Positions 1 through 6,478 of a stretch of 9,412 nucleotides of DNA are shown piece after piece. Numbering within the stretch: position 1 is the first letter of the stretch; each line of letters begins with the position of its first letter. Both the position numbers and the translations under genes were made by a program. The DNA comes from an uncultured Streptomyces sp. GTDB lineage: Bacteria; Actinomycetota; Actinomycetes; Streptomycetales; Streptomycetaceae. The DNA is taken from assembly GCA_946480485.1 (NCBI GenBank), contig CAMLJW010000188.1:1-9412 (forward strand), in the 5' to 3' direction. The notes under the pieces are model-generated. The model had not been told where the DNA came from. It was given only the letters and a program-made list of their open reading frames with translations, and made no database searches.

Positions 1-621
1 GTACGCGCCCAGTACCGCAGCGTCGTCGACGACATCGGCGTCCAGGCGGTCAAGACGGGCATGCTCGCCTCGGCCGAACTCGTCGAGGCCGTCGCCGAGT
101 TGATCGCCGGCACGGACGCGCCCGTCGTCGTCGATCCGGTCGGCGTCTCCAAGCACGGCGACCCACTGCTGGCCGCGTCCGCACTGGGTTCCGTACGGAC
201 GAAGCTGCTGCCTCTCGCCACCGTGGCCACCCCGAACGTTGACGAGGTCACCCAACTCACGGGCGTGCGCGTCGAGTCGGAGGACGAGATGCGACGGGCT
301 GCGGCGGCTGTGCTGTCGTACGGCCCGCACTGGGCGCTCATCAAGGGCGGCCACCTCAGCGGTGACGCCGTCGATCTGCTCACCGACGGCTCCCACGAGC
401 ACTGGCTGCGCGCTGCCCGTCTCGACAACCGGCACACCCACGGCACGGGCTGCACCCTCGCGAGCGCGATCGCCTCGCAGCTCGCGAAGGGGGAGGCTGT
501 GCCGGAGGCGGTTGCCGCGGCCAAGGAGTACGTGACCGGGGCGATTGCCGACGGGTTCGCGCTCGGGGGTGGGATCGGGCCAGTGGATCATGGGTGGCGG
601 TGGCGGATGGGGGAGGCGTAA
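1..621 (+). CDS. thiD: ThiD, hydroxymethylpyrimidine (phosphate) kinase, 5'-truncated
   Basis: Phosphorylates 4-amino-5-hydroxymethyl-2-methylpyrimidine and its monophosphate to the diphosphate used by ThiE in cytosolic thiamine biosynthesis. The reading frame is open from base 1, so the N-terminus (about 60 residues of a family near 265) lies outside the window. The ATG at 61 is internal, because the conserved QAVKTGML segment runs through it. Ribokinase-fold signatures are visible in order: [35 protein letters not shown] and the C-terminal anion-hole/catalytic motif [13 protein letters not shown]. The last supplies the catalytic region of the family. The frame ends with TAA at 619-621 and converges on rpmB. 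Recognition as ThiD is firm. Whether it also acts as a pyridoxine/pyridoxal kinase, as some relatives do, cannot be told. Confidence 0.95.
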   Translation, partial: VRAQYRSVVDDIGVQAVKTGMLASAELVEAVAELIAGTDAPVVVDPVGVSKHGDPLLAASALGSVRTKLLPLATVATPNVDEVTQLTGVRVESEDEMRRAAAAVLSYGPHWALIKGGHLSGDAVDLLTDGSHEHWLRAARLDNRHTHGTGCTLASAIASQLAKGEAVPEAVAAAKEYVTGAIADGFALGGGIGPVDHGWRWRMGEA

Positions 622-628
622 ACGCCCC

Positions 629-654
629 CGCAAGCCACTGCGTAAAGGCTTGCG
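629..654 (+). terminator. Hairpin after thiD, candidate terminator
   Basis: CGCAAGCC (629-636) pairs perfectly with GGCTTGCG (647-654) around a 10-nt loop, starting 8 bases after the thiD stop. No T-run follows, but U-less GC hairpins often end Streptomyces genes. Its position between convergent genes supports a terminator role; that role is inferred. Confidence 0.45.
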
Positions 655-731
655 TGAGCGTTTACCGATGCCCGTGGGTACAGGGGGACGGGCAACGGGC
701 AGAGCAGGACGGGCACGCAGGACGACACAGC

Positions 732-761
732 AAAAAGCCGACCCACCAGAGGTGGGCCGGC
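732..761 (-). terminator. Intrinsic terminator of rpmB
   Basis: On the minus strand a stem formed by 751-761 and 737-747 (11 pairs with one A-C mismatch, 3-nt loop) is followed directly by TTTTT (complement of 732-736). It lies about 40 bases beyond the rpmB stop. The T-run is on the rpmB side only, so this is oriented for rpmB and not for thiD. Confidence 0.8.
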
Positions 762-801
762 CATGCAGCGGACCGAGCGGTGGCCGCGCGCTAGCGTTGC
801 G

Positions 802-987
802 TCAGCGCGAGACCTTGCCGGCCTTGATGCACGAGGTGCAAGCGTTCACGCGCTTCGGCGTCCCGCCCACCACGGTACGGACGCGCTGGATGTTCGGGTT
901 CCAGCGACGGGACGTACGGCGGTGCGAGTGCGAGATGCTGTTGCCGAAGCCCGGCCCCTTGCCGCAGACGTCGCAGTTGGCAGCCAC
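802..987 (-). CDS. rpmB: Ribosomal protein bL28, zinc-ribbon (C+) form
   Basis: Structural protein of the 50S subunit, 61 residues, the normal L28 length. The N-terminus reads [21 protein letters not shown] and the middle contains RRWNPNIQ, both typical of L28. Four cysteines form two CxxC pairs (C5/C8 and C50/C53), which marks the zinc-binding paralogue. Actinobacteria commonly also carry a zinc-free copy under Zur control, and none is in this window. The start is GTG at 985-987. GGAG (complement of 994-997) sits 6 bases upstream and supports this start. The gene is transcribed alone, convergent with thiD and divergent from the DhaL-domain gene, and ends in its own T-rich terminator. I see no Zur-like palindrome upstream, as expected for a C+ form. 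Confidence 0.96.
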   Translation of the reverse strand: MAANCDVCGKGPGFGNSISHSHRRTSRRWNPNIQRVRTVVGGTPKRVNACTSCIKAGKVSR

Positions 988-1022
988 GGGTCACTCCAAA
1001 GACTTCAGATGCTCTTACGGTT

Positions 1023-1108
1023 TGATCCCGGCATGCCAGGATCAGGATCTACGATCTGAGTGGCGGTGCCAGGGAGAAGGCCTGATCTGGATTGCTGTCT
1101 GGATCAGG
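1023..1108 (-). promoter_or_regulatory. Palindromic, GATC-rich region upstream of rpmB
   Basis: An uninterrupted imperfect palindrome spans 1023-1044 (11-nt arms, 10 of 11 pairs, outer half TGATCC / GGATCA), centred about 46 bases upstream of the rpmB start. Further out, CCTGATC (1081-1087) and GATCAGG (1102-1108) form a second inverted repeat with a 14-nt spacer. Six GATC sites fall within 82 bases (1024, 1040, 1046, 1053, 1084, 1102). It could be an operator, a 5'-UTR hairpin of rpmB mRNA, or chance. I found no convincing -35/-10 pair for rpmB. Confidence 0.35.
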
Positions 1109-1126
1109 CAACCGGAGCAGCATACA

Positions 1127-1156
1127 ACGACTGCGTCCGTACAACGAAACTACCAT
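1127..1156 (+). promoter_or_regulatory. Weak candidate promoter for the DhaL-domain gene
   Basis: ACGACT (1127-1132, matching only GAC of the TTGACN box) and TACCAT (1151-1156, matching TANNNT) are separated by 18 bases. Transcription would start near 1163 and give a leader of about 85 nt. The -35 match is poor, so this is only a candidate. Confidence 0.25.
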
Positions 1157-1160
1157 GGTC

Positions 1161-1244
1161 GGCCCGGGCGCCTGCGCCGGGCCTCCTTCGGCGGAAACCT
1201 GACCTGGGTCTACGCTGCGTCCCACATTCGCTGCTCAAGGAGGC
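1161..1244 (+). promoter_or_regulatory. Leader with hairpin and anti-Shine-Dalgarno element
   Basis: GGCCCGG (1161-1167) pairs with CCGGGCC (1177-1183). Partly overlapping the 3' arm, GCCTCCTT (1181-1188) is a perfect 8-base complement of AAGGAGGC (1237-1244), which contains the Shine-Dalgarno of the downstream gene. The two pairings compete for bases 1181-1183, so the leader could in principle switch between a free and a masked ribosome binding site. The complementarity is seen directly; the regulation is inferred. Confidence 0.35.
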
Positions 1245-1248
1245 GCAG

Positions 1249-2973
1249 GTGCCGCAGGTGCCGCACACACTGGATGCTCTCGCGGTGCGCGCCTGGTGCG
1301 GACTCGCGCTGGAGTCACTCGGCCGCGCGCGCGAGGAGATCGACGCGATCAATGTCTATCCGGTCGCGGACGGGGACACCGGCACCAATCTGTACCTGAC
1401 CGTGGAGTCGGCGGCCGGTGAGGTGGAGGCGGTCTTCGCGACGTACGACGCCGTCTCCGGCGGCGTTTCCGGTGCGGGGGCGGCCGAGCGGCCGACGCTC
1501 GCCGACGCGGTGCGCGCGATGGCGCACGGCGCACTCGTCGGGGCCCAAGGGAACTCCGGGACGATCCTCGCGCAGCTCCTGCGGGGCATGGCGCAGGTGC
1601 TCGCAGCCGACAGCGGGACCGCCCACGCCGACGGGCAGGGACTGCGGCTGGCCCTCCGGCAGGCGGCCGACTCGGCCCGGCAGGCCGTCGCGCACCCCGT
1701 CGAGGGCACGATCCTCACGGTCGCCTCGGCCGCCGCCGACGCGGCGTCCGGGGCCGAGGGCGACTGCGGGGCGATCGCACGGGCCGCGTACGAGGGAGCG
1801 CGGGCGGCGCTCGCGGCCACTCCGGGGCAGCTGGCCGCCCTGCGGCGGGCCGGAGTGGTGGACGCGGGCGGGCGGGGACTCGTGGCCGTGCTGGCTGCGC
1901 TGGTGGAGACGTTCACCGGGGAGGCGCCGGCCCGCGCGGGGGTGGTGCCGGTTGTCGTGGGCCGCGCGCGCGTGAAGGCCCCCGTCATGGAGCCGCTCGG
2001 AGACGTGCGGGAGTGCGCGGACCGGAGCACCACCCCGGAAGGGAGCGGGCCGGCGTTCGAGGTGATCTATCTCCTCGAGGCGGAGGACTCCGCCGTGGAC
2101 GGGCTGCGGGACCGGCTCGACGGGCTCGGCGACTCGCTCGTCGTGGTCGGCGGGGACGGGCTGTGGAACGTGCATGTGCACGTCGACGACGCGGGTGCCG
2201 CCGTGGAGGCGGGAGTCGAGGCCGGGCGACCGTACCGGATCCGGATCACGCACTTCGGGCTCGGCGACGCGCACAGGGCGGGCGCCGCCGCGCGGCAGGT
2301 CCATGAGCAGGCGCAGCGCGCGGTCGTGGCCGTGGTCCCCGGAGAGGGCCTCGTCGGGCTGTACGCCGACGCCGGTGCGACCACCGTCCTCGCGCGTCCT
2401 GGAGAGCCTCCCGCTAGCGGGGAGCTCGTCGAGGCGATACGGCGCGCGCACGCGCGCGAGGTGGTGCTGCTACCCAACGACGACGAGCTGCGCCACATCG
2501 CGGCCGCGGCGGCCGAGCAGGCCCGCGCGGACGGCGTCCGGGTCGCGCTGATCCCCACGCGTTCCGCGGTCCAGGGGATCGCCGCGCTCGCCGTGCACGA
2601 GCCGGAGCGGCGCTTCGACGAGGACGTCGTCTCGATGACCTCGGCGGCCGGAGCGACCCGGTACGCCGAACTCGCCCTCGCGGAACGCCAGTCCTGGACC
2701 ATGGCCGGAATCTGCCAGGCCGGCGACGTCCTCGGCCTCATCGAAGGCGACGTCGCGGTGATCGGCTCCGACATCACGGCCACCGCCGAAACCATCCTCG
2801 ACCGCATGCTCTCGGCGGGCGGCGAGATGGTCACCCTGGTCCTGGGCGACGACGCTCCCGACACCATCGCCCGCCACCTCGAGGCCCGGGTACGCGAGTC
2901 ATACCTGGCCGTCGACACCGTGGTGTACCGAGGAGGGCGACAGGGCGCACTGCTCCTGATCGGCGTGGAGTAG
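1249..2973 (+). CDS. FakA/YloV-type DhaL-domain kinase
   Basis: A 574-residue cytosolic protein of the DAK2/YloV family. In Firmicutes the family member FakA phosphorylates fatty acids bound to FakB. The role in Streptomyces is not established, and no fakB-like partner lies in the window. The N-terminal DhaL nucleotide-binding domain shows NVYPVADGDTGTN (35-47), the Mg-ATP aspartate motif, then GALVGAQGNSG (94-104), HPVEGTILT (149-157) and AGVVDAGGRG (201-210). The middle domain (about 265-320) keeps the VHVH pair (H309, H311), and a DegV-like C-terminal domain follows to about 574. The start is the GTG at 1249, which has a perfect AAGGAGG (1237-1243) 5 bases upstream. The open frame continues to 1060, but the extension has no family similarity. 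The TAG stop is followed by GC hairpins, so it is probably monocistronic. Confidence 0.88.
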   Translation: MPQVPHTLDALAVRAWCGLALESLGRAREEIDAINVYPVADGDTGTNLYLTVESAAGEVEAVFATYDAVSGGVSGAGAAERPTLADAVRAMAHGALVGAQGNSGTILAQLLRGMAQVLAADSGTAHADGQGLRLALRQAADSARQAVAHPVEGTILTVASAAADAASGAEGDCGAIARAAYEGARAALAATPGQLAALRRAGVVDAGGRGLVAVLAALVETFTGEAPARAGVVPVVVGRARVKAPVMEPLGDVRECADRSTTPEGSGPAFEVIYLLEAEDSAVDGLRDRLDGLGDSLVVVGGDGLWNVHVHVDDAGAAVEAGVEAGRPYRIRITHFGLGDAHRAGAAARQVHEQAQRAVVAVVPGEGLVGLYADAGATTVLARPGEPPASGELVEAIRRAHAREVVLLPNDDELRHIAAAAAEQARADGVRVALIPTRSAVQGIAALAVHEPERRFDEDVVSMTSAAGATRYAELALAERQSWTMAGICQAGDVLGLIEGDVAVIGSDITATAETILDRMLSAGGEMVTLVLGDDAPDTIARHLEARVRESYLAVDTVVYRGGRQGALLLIGVE

Positions 2974-3013
2974 CCCGACATCACCGCCAGCCGACACGGG
3001 CGGCCGGGCAGGG

Positions 3014-3049
3014 CGCCCCCCCGGGGCGGGACCGGCGTACGGCGCCGGT
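3014..3049 (+). terminator. Two tandem GC hairpins after the DhaL-domain gene
   Basis: CGCCCC (3014-3019) pairs with GGGGCG (3023-3028). ACCGGCG (3031-3037) pairs with CGCCGGT (3043-3049) across a 5-nt loop. They begin 41 bases after the stop. There is no T-run. They are probably a Streptomyces-style terminator for the upstream gene. Confidence 0.5.
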
Positions 3050-3215
3050 GGCGAACGCGCTGAACGGACGCTGGAACGGGAGCGCTGCAAACCGAACGCG
3101 GCGTGGTTTCGTCCACAACCGGCCGAGGGGCCCACTGCTCCAGCGGTCCGCTCACCGCGGACGAGCGCCGGGCGCGGCGGCCTTACGGTCTCACCGACCT
3201 TCAGATCGCGCTCAG

Positions 3216-3243
3216 TTGACACCCCGCTGGTGTCCGAGAGCAT
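3216..3243 (+). promoter_or_regulatory. Candidate promoter with inverted repeat, upstream of recG
   Basis: This lies in the 477-bp gene-free stretch 2974-3450. TTGACA (3216-3221) is a perfect -35 box, but the best -10 is only GAGCAT (3238-3243) at 16 bases. GACACC (3218-3223) and GGTGTC (3229-3234) form a perfect inverted repeat overlapping the -35 box, so it could be an operator or an RNA hairpin. About 200 bases separate it from recG. Apart from this, the hairpins listed separately and a doubtful small frame, I see nothing else in 3050-3450. Confidence 0.3.
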
Positions 3244-3379
3244 CCAGCTCCGTTCGACGGAGGTGAACAGAGGTGCATGCGGAATCCGAGAGTCCATCGT
3301 CGCAGCGCCGCTGGGCGGACGGGCGACGGCGAGAGGGCGGCGGTCCCACGAGGGGTGACCGCGGACAAGGCCGGAGCGC

Positions 3380-3403
3380 GTCAGGCGGGACGACCCGCCT
3401 GAC
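3380..3403 (+). terminator. Strong hairpin just upstream of recG
   Basis: GTCAGGCGGG (3380-3389) pairs perfectly with CCCGCCTGAC (3394-3403) around an ACGA loop. The next bases, CAGCGATTT, are only mildly T-rich. It ends 47 bases before the recG ATG. It could terminate or attenuate a transcript coming from the TTGACA region, or act as an insulator in front of recG. Its structure is clear; its role is inferred. Confidence 0.5.
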
Positions 3404-3450
3404 CAGCGATTTCTGGGACGTATGCGGCATTGTCAGAGCTGTGGTGTGCA

Positions 3451-5664
3451 ATGGATCTCGTGCCCGCGCTCAATGAACCACTGAAGAAAGTACTCGGCCC
3501 CGCCACCGCGAAGGTGATGGCCGAGCACCTTGGCCTGCACACCGTCGGCGACCTGCTGCACCACTATCCACGCAGGTACGAGGAGCGCGGTCAGCTCACC
3601 CACCTCGCCGACCTGCCCATGGACGAGCATGTGACGGTGGTCGCCCAGGTCGCCGACGCCCGCCTGCTCACCTTCTCGTCGCCCAAGGCCCCCCGTGGAA
3701 AGGGCCAGCGCCTCGAAGTGACCATCACGGACGGCAGCGGCCGTCTCCAGCTGGTCTTCTTCGGCAACGGCGCCCACAAACCGCACAAGGAGCTCCTGCC
3801 GGGCACACGCGCGATGTTCGCGGGCAAGGTCTCCGTCTTCAACCACCGGCTCCAGCTGGCGCACCCCGCCTACGAGTTGCTGCGCGAAGACGGCGACCGG
3901 GCGGCCGAGGCCGTCGACAGCTGGGCCGGATCGCTCATTCCGATCTACCCGGCCACCGCCAAGCTGGAGTCCTGGAAGATCGGCAAGTCCATCCTGACGG
4001 TGCTGCCGAGCGTCCAGGAGGTCGTCGACCCGCTGCCGGACTCGCTCAGGGGCGGCCGTGGGCTCCTTCCCCTCCCCGAAGCCCTCCTGAAGATCCACCA
4101 GCCGCGCACCCAAGCGGACTACGTGGGTGCCCGCGAGCGCCTCAAGTGGGACGAGGCCTTCGTCCTCCAGGTGGCCCTGGCCCGCCGCCGTTACGCGGAC
4201 GATCAACTCCCGGCCGTCGCCCGCGAACCTGCCCCCGACGGCCTCCTCACCGCCTTCGACGTCACACTGCCCTTCACGCTCACCGAGGGCCAGCGCAAGG
4301 TCTCCAGGGAGATTTTCGACGACCTGGCCACCGAGCACCCGATGCACCGGCTGCTCCAGGGCGAGGTCGGTTCCGGTAAAACCCTGGTCGCACTGCGCGC
4401 CATGCTCGCCGTCGTCGACGCGGGCGGGCAGGCGGCCATGCTGGCGCCCACCGAGGTGCTCGCCCAGCAGCACCACCGGTCGGTCACGGAAATGATGGGG
4501 GAGTTGGCCGAGCCGGGGATGCTCGGCGGCTCCGAGCACGCCACCAAGGTGGTGCTGCTGACCGGCTCCATGGGCGCGGCCGCGCGCCGCCAGGCGCTGC
4601 TCGACCTCGTCACGGGCGAGGCCGGGATCGTCATCGGGACGCACGCGCTGATCGAGGACAAGGTGCAGTTCCACGACCTGGGCCTGGTCGTGGTCGACGA
4701 GCAGCACCGGTTCGGGGTCGAGCAGCGTGACGCACTGCGCGGCAAGGGCAAGCAGCCGCCGCACCTGCTCGTCATGACCGCCACGCCCATCCCGCGCACG
4801 GTCGCGATGACGGTCTTCGGTGACCTGGAGACCTCCGTGCTCGACCAGCTCCCCGCCGGGCGTTCACCCATCGCCAGCCATGTCGTCCCGGCCGCCGACA
4901 AGCCGCATTTCCTGACGCGCGCATGGGAGCGGGTGCGCGAGGAGGTCGCGGGCGGGCATCAGGCGTACGTCGTCTGCCCCCGCATCGGCGATGAGGAGGA
5001 CACCCTGGACAAGGGCCAGAAGAAGTCCCCCGAGGACGAGGCCGAGAAGCGCCCGCCTCTCGCCGTCCTCGATGTCGCCGGCCAACTCGCCGAGGGACCC
5101 CTCCAGGGCCTCAGGACCGAAGTCCTGCACGGCCGCATGCAGCCCGACGACAAGGACGCCGTGATGCGCCGCTTCGCCGCCGGTGAGACGGACGTCCTGG
5201 TCGCCACCACGGTCATCGAGGTCGGTGTGAATGTGCCGAATGCCACCGCGATGGTGATCATGGACGCTGACCGGTTCGGTGTGTCGCAGTTGCATCAGCT
5301 GCGCGGCCGCGTCGGCCGGGGCTCTGCCGCCGGGCTCTGCCTCCTGGTCACCGAGATGCCGGAGGCCGGCGCGGCCCGCGCCCGGCTGAACGCCGTGGCG
5401 GCCACGCTCGACGGCTTCGAGCTCTCCCGCATCGACCTCGAACAGCGCCGCGAGGGCGATGTCCTGGGCCAGGCCCAGTCCGGCGCGCGCTCCTCGCTGC
5501 GCATGCTCACGGTCATCGACGACGAGGAGATCATCGCCGAGGCCCGCGAGGAGGCGGCAGCGGTCGTCGCCGCCGACCCCTCCCTCGAGCGCCACCCCGG
5601 CCTGCGCACGGCCTTGGACGCCCTGCTCGACGAGGAGCGCGAGCAGTACCTGGACAAAGGGTGA
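3451..5664 (+). CDS. recG: ATP-dependent DNA helicase RecG
   Basis: Double-strand branch-migration helicase that remodels stalled replication forks and Holliday junctions; 737 residues. The N-terminal helical and wedge/OB region (about 60-155) recognises the branch. Helicase motifs follow in order: Walker A GEVGSGKT (304-311), motif II DEQHRFGV (416-423, the RecG form of DEAH), motif III TATPIPRT (443-450), motif V ATTVIEVGVNVP (585-596) and motif VI RGRVGRG (618-624). The C-terminal TRG translocation hairpin has EQRREGDVLGQAQSG (664-678). The charged KGQKKSPEDEAEKR segment between motifs III and V looks like an actinobacterial insertion. I chose the ATG at 3451 (MDLVPALNEPLKK), which begins the conserved region. 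A TTG at 3430 would add 7 residues, and neither has a good Shine-Dalgarno. All catalytic motifs are intact. Confidence 0.95.
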   Translation: MDLVPALNEPLKKVLGPATAKVMAEHLGLHTVGDLLHHYPRRYEERGQLTHLADLPMDEHVTVVAQVADARLLTFSSPKAPRGKGQRLEVTITDGSGRLQLVFFGNGAHKPHKELLPGTRAMFAGKVSVFNHRLQLAHPAYELLREDGDRAAEAVDSWAGSLIPIYPATAKLESWKIGKSILTVLPSVQEVVDPLPDSLRGGRGLLPLPEALLKIHQPRTQADYVGARERLKWDEAFVLQVALARRRYADDQLPAVAREPAPDGLLTAFDVTLPFTLTEGQRKVSREIFDDLATEHPMHRLLQGEVGSGKTLVALRAMLAVVDAGGQAAMLAPTEVLAQQHHRSVTEMMGELAEPGMLGGSEHATKVVLLTGSMGAAARRQALLDLVTGEAGIVIGTHALIEDKVQFHDLGLVVVDEQHRFGVEQRDALRGKGKQPPHLLVMTATPIPRTVAMTVFGDLETSVLDQLPAGRSPIASHVVPAADKPHFLTRAWERVREEVAGGHQAYVVCPRIGDEEDTLDKGQKKSPEDEAEKRPPLAVLDVAGQLAEGPLQGLRTEVLHGRMQPDDKDAVMRRFAAGETDVLVATTVIEVGVNVPNATAMVIMDADRFGVSQLHQLRGRVGRGSAAGLCLLVTEMPEAGAARARLNAVAATLDGFELSRIDLEQRREGDVLGQAQSGARSSLRMLTVIDDEEIIAEAREEAAAVVAADPSLERHPGLRTALDALLDEEREQYLDKG

Positions 5665-5738
5665 GCCGTGATGACCTACCGGGGGGAGCCATGATGACCA
5701 GGGCGGAGCCATGAAGAGCAGGGCGAGCCATGAGGCCC
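5663..5738 (+). repeat. Tandem GAGCCATGA repeats starting on the recG stop codon
   Basis: Four 14-base copies related to GAGCCATGATGACC begin at 5663, 5686, 5706 and 5725 (spacings 23, 20 and 19). The first copy contains the last bases of the recG TGA stop. Copies 1 and 2 differ at one base and later copies diverge at the 3' end. Each later copy carries an ATGA (start overlapping stop), so none encodes anything useful. It looks like a degenerate minisatellite made by slippage. Confidence 0.75.
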
Positions 5739-5744
5739 TGACCA

Positions 5745-5786
5745 GGGGCGGGGACAGGCGGGGACAGGGGACAGGCGGGGACAGGG
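5745..5786 (+). repeat. GGGGACAGG repeats, G-quadruplex motif
   Basis: GGGGACAGG occurs four times starting at 5750, 5760, 5767 and 5777, preceded by another GGGG at 5745-5748. Bases 5750-5780 fit G4-N6-G4-N3-G4-N6-G4, the canonical four-tetrad quadruplex pattern, on the coding strand and therefore in any recG-rsmD read-through RNA. The last G-run can alternatively pair with CCCC (5787-5790). The motif is seen directly; folding is inferred. The rest of the recG-rsmD gap (5791-5864) shows nothing beyond the rsmD Shine-Dalgarno. Confidence 0.75.
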
Positions 5787-5864
5787 CCCCACGACGCGCC
5801 GCTCCGACGCAAGGACTGAGAGACTGGACCCGTCACACCCGCCCGCACCACAACGAGGACAGAG

Positions 5865-6452
5865 ATGACCCGCGTGATCGCCGGCCGGGCCGGTGGACGC
5901 CGCCTGGCCGTCCCGCCGGGCACCGGCACCCGCCCCACCTCCGACCGAGCGCGCGAGGGCCTCTTCTCCACCTGGCGGTCCCTGCTCGGTGCCCCACTGG
6001 AAGGCGAGCGTGTCCTCGACCTGTACGCCGGCTCGGGAGCCGTAGGACTGGAGGCCCTGTCACGCGGCGCCGGGCACACCCTGCTCATCGAGGCAGACGC
6101 CCGCGCGGCGCGCATCCTCCGGGAGAACGTGCAGTCGCTCGGTCTGCCGGGGGCCGAGGTCAGGTCCGGCAAGGCGGAGCAGATCATTCGCGCAGGGGCG
6201 CCGACAGCCCCGTACGACCTCGTCTTCCTCGACCCGCCGTACGCCGTCGTGGACGACGGTCTTCGCGAGATTCTGCTCACACTCCGCGCAGGGGGCTGGC
6301 TCGCGGGCGAAGCGCTCGTCACCGTGGAACGGAGTACCAGAGGCGGCGAATTCCGGTGGCCCGACGGCTTCGAGGCACTGCGCTCCCGTCGCTACGGCGA
6401 GGGAACGTTTTGGTACGGTCGCGCCGCCTCTACGTGCGAAGACGCACGATGA
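5865..6452 (+). CDS. rsmD: RsmD, 16S rRNA (guanine-N2) methyltransferase
   Basis: SAM-dependent enzyme that in E. coli methylates G966 of 16S rRNA in the 30S subunit. It has 195 residues, the usual family length. Family signatures are the N-terminal MTRVIAGRAGGRRL, RPTSDRAREGLFS (23-35), the SAM-binding motif I VLDLYAGSGAVGLEALSRGA (from residue 50), the acidic LLIEAD turn after strand 2 and the catalytic DPPY (123-126). The ATG at 5865 is preceded by GAGGA (5855-5859) with 5-base spacing. Its TGA (6450-6452) overlaps an ATG at 6449, and coaD follows at once. The rsmD-coaD pair is widespread in bacteria, so co-transcription is very likely. Assignment to G966 rests on family homology. Confidence 0.93.
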   Translation: MTRVIAGRAGGRRLAVPPGTGTRPTSDRAREGLFSTWRSLLGAPLEGERVLDLYAGSGAVGLEALSRGAGHTLLIEADARAARILRENVQSLGLPGAEVRSGKAEQIIRAGAPTAPYDLVFLDPPYAVVDDGLREILLTLRAGGWLAGEALVTVERSTRGGEFRWPDGFEALRSRRYGEGTFWYGRAASTCEDAR

Positions 6453-6478
6453 CCGGACCAAAGAGCGAGGGACCTCAG

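Noticed and set aside
594..794. 66-codon frame between thiD and rpmB
   Set aside because: It overlaps the thiD end, two hairpins and the rpmB region, with no ribosome site or family similarity.
1060..1248. N-terminal extension of the DhaL-domain frame
   Set aside because: The added 63 residues lack family similarity and have poorer codon bias, and the internal GTG at 1249 has a perfect Shine-Dalgarno.
988..1248. Zur operator for the zinc-ribbon L28
   Set aside because: No TGAAAATGATTTTCA-like palindrome is present, and C+ paralogues are not expected to be Zur-repressed.
1315..2451. 378-residue minus-strand open frame opposite the DhaL-domain gene
   Set aside because: The plus strand carries clear DhaL motifs; the minus translation is Arg/Pro/Gly-rich noise.
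3273..3476. 67-codon frame starting with GTG behind GGAGG, overlapping the recG start
   Set aside because: Only about two thirds of third positions are G/C, clearly below the real genes. The translation is Arg/Gly-rich with no family, and it overlaps recG. It is kept as part of a leader finding, not called as a gene.
3433..4764. 443-residue minus-strand open frame opposite recG
   Set aside because: It is a mirror frame of the recG coding sequence with low-complexity, non-family translation.
5711..6448. Long upstream extension of the coaD frame through rsmD
   Set aside because: This is out-of-frame sequence of rsmD and the repeat tract. CoaD similarity begins only at about 6479.
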